Assembly: GCA_030562195.1 (NCBI GenBank)
Contig: CM060200.1
Span: 8,122,001 to 8,186,000 of the forward strand
Reading direction: 5' to 3'
Source of the DNA: Nipponacmea schrenckii
Taxonomy: Eukaryota; Mollusca; Gastropoda; Lottiidae
Length of the DNA stretch: 64,000 nt
A program made the translations under genes and the position numbers. Below, in pieces: positions 62,959-64,000 of the stretch. The notes beneath the pieces are model-generated. The model was given only the letters and a program-made list of their open reading frames with translations. It had not been told where the DNA came from and made no database searches. Within the stretch, counting starts at the first letter, position 1. Every line of letters begins with the position of its first letter.

Positions 62959-63652
62959 AGGGGCGCAGATCCAGGGGGGGGGGACAGGGGGACACGCCCC
63001 CCCCCCCAACCCCGTCAGAAATATAGGAGGGGGACATGGTATCATGTCTCCACCCCCACAAATGGTTTGAGTTAGGGTGTCTTTTGTAGGCGTAAAATAG
63101 GCACAATTTGGCATTCAAGAACATCAAAGTTCCAAATTTTTGCGCCTTCGGCAGCAGGGGGACAATTTGTTCGTTTTTTTCACTCACTCTTCAGAGGCGT
63201 CGTCGCGTCGTCACGAAGTCGGTCGCATATTTTCGTCAATCATGTCATGTGTTCGGTAATATTCACGGACCGCCACAGAAATTAAAGTTGATAGATTGAA
63301 AGGTATCGGTCTCCCAGCGACCTGTCGGCCCTATCCCGCCCTGTAGAATACATCGTACACGAGCAGCGAATTTAATCGCACGGGCGTAAAAATAATCGCT
63401 GTCGACAGAAGGGTATTTGTCGAGCGATTTTGAAATTAGTGGCGAATATTGTATTGTGTTTTATATGTTGAATAAATATTTATAAGGTAAAAAAAGCGGC
63501 GATTGGGCGAAAACATAAGATTGTGTGCACCCTAAATAAAGATACGGTGTCACAAGCTCAACTGAAACGTTCTCATGCCGACCCCTTTTGAGTAAATCCT
63601 GGGTACGCAACTGGTCCCCCCCCCCACATTGAAAAGCGATCTGCGCCCCTGC
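62959..63652. mobile_element. hAT-like non-autonomous element with 8-bp target duplication
   Basis: ATCTAATT occurs at 62951-62958 and 63653-63660. The ends, aggggcgcagatcc and gcgatctgcgcccctgc, are inverse copies followed inward by runs of G and C. The 8-bp duplication and CAGGGGCG-type ends are typical of hAT elements. The interior has no transposase frame, only short proline- and glycine-rich frames. Confidence 0.75.
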
Positions 63653-63914
63653 ATCTAATTTGAACCAATCCAACTACCAACTACTACGAATACCAACAAC
63701 TACTTAGTTTGCGATATCAGCATTTGCTGATAGCCAATTTTAACTTGTTTATGTACACATTCGTAAGCACATCTGTAGTCCTTGAATAGTTCCAGTCAGA
63801 GCTACTAGTTAATCACGTAACTAAGAAATGAGTATAATACAATATTAACAAACTGACAATAGTAATTGTCATAATTAGAACACGTAGGCTATGATGTTCA
63901 GTATAAGTACTTAC

Positions 63915-63956
63915 AGATCCGGCGACAATGAACATTTTAACACCAGGTGCTGCCAT
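63915..63956 (-). CDS. Possible first coding exon of another minus-strand gene (partial)
   Basis: ATG at 63954-63956, 14 codons (MAAPGVKMFIVAGS), then a donor gtaagt read on the minus strand at 63909-63914. The rest would lie at lower coordinates, but I find no following exon down to 60741, so the intron would have to be long or the call is wrong. Confidence 0.3.
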
Positions 63957-64000
63957 TTGGTTGTTACAATATGTTGATTGACACATATTCTGAATATGTA

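Noticed and set aside
62957..63299. Short frames near 63 kb on both strands
   Set aside because: They lie inside the hAT-like element, driven by G/C runs, with no recognised domain.

Overview
The window is AT-rich eukaryotic nuclear DNA from an animal. It is packed with introns, minisatellites, LINE and SINE copies and small DNA transposons. The genes are metazoan (ATR, an archaemetzincin, a secreted von Willebrand factor A protein). A lophotrochozoan, most likely a mollusc, fits best: a secreted multi-VWA, threonine-rich protein resembles shell-matrix and ECM proteins, and the repeat types are of a kind common in mollusc genomes. This placement is an inference; no rRNA or mitochondrial marker is present.

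Layout. 1-1392 (+) holds the last four exons of an unidentified gene. 2260-52875 (-) is a complete ATR checkpoint kinase gene. I could trace 67 coding exons with consistent splice phases; together they give 8115 nt, or 2704 residues plus stop (human ATR is 2644). 52876-53964 is a head-to-head promoter interval. 53965-55084 (+) is an archaemetzincin metalloprotease gene with one frameshift in an A6 run. 55085-57158 is intergenic and holds a decayed transposase-like remnant. 57159-60740 (-) is a six-exon secreted protein of 723 residues with three VWA units joined by Thr-rich linkers; the third VWA has lost its metal site. 60741-64000 is repeat-rich intergenic DNA with a possible first exon of another minus-strand gene at the very end.

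Inside ATR, intron 49 carries a 5.7-kb decayed CR1/L2-like LINE (14408-20091, minus strand). Its ORF1 has an SGNH-esterase-like domain and its ORF2 is an endonuclease/reverse transcriptase. It sits inside a minisatellite. The most unusual feature is that the four large minisatellites of the gene each abut an ATR splice site. Two of them are visibly built from copies of the exon-intron junction itself: about 20 copies of the exon-50 acceptor, and about 22 copies of the exon-27 donor. They therefore form arrays of decoy splice sites. The introns also carry TTAA-flanked piggyBac-like MITEs, a 786-bp TIR element, foldback elements, tRNA-derived SINEs and a palindromic element with a tRNA-like core.

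Functionally the genes are independent. ATR senses replication stress and single-stranded DNA. The archaemetzincin is a zinc aminopeptidase-type metalloprotease. The VWA protein is extracellular.
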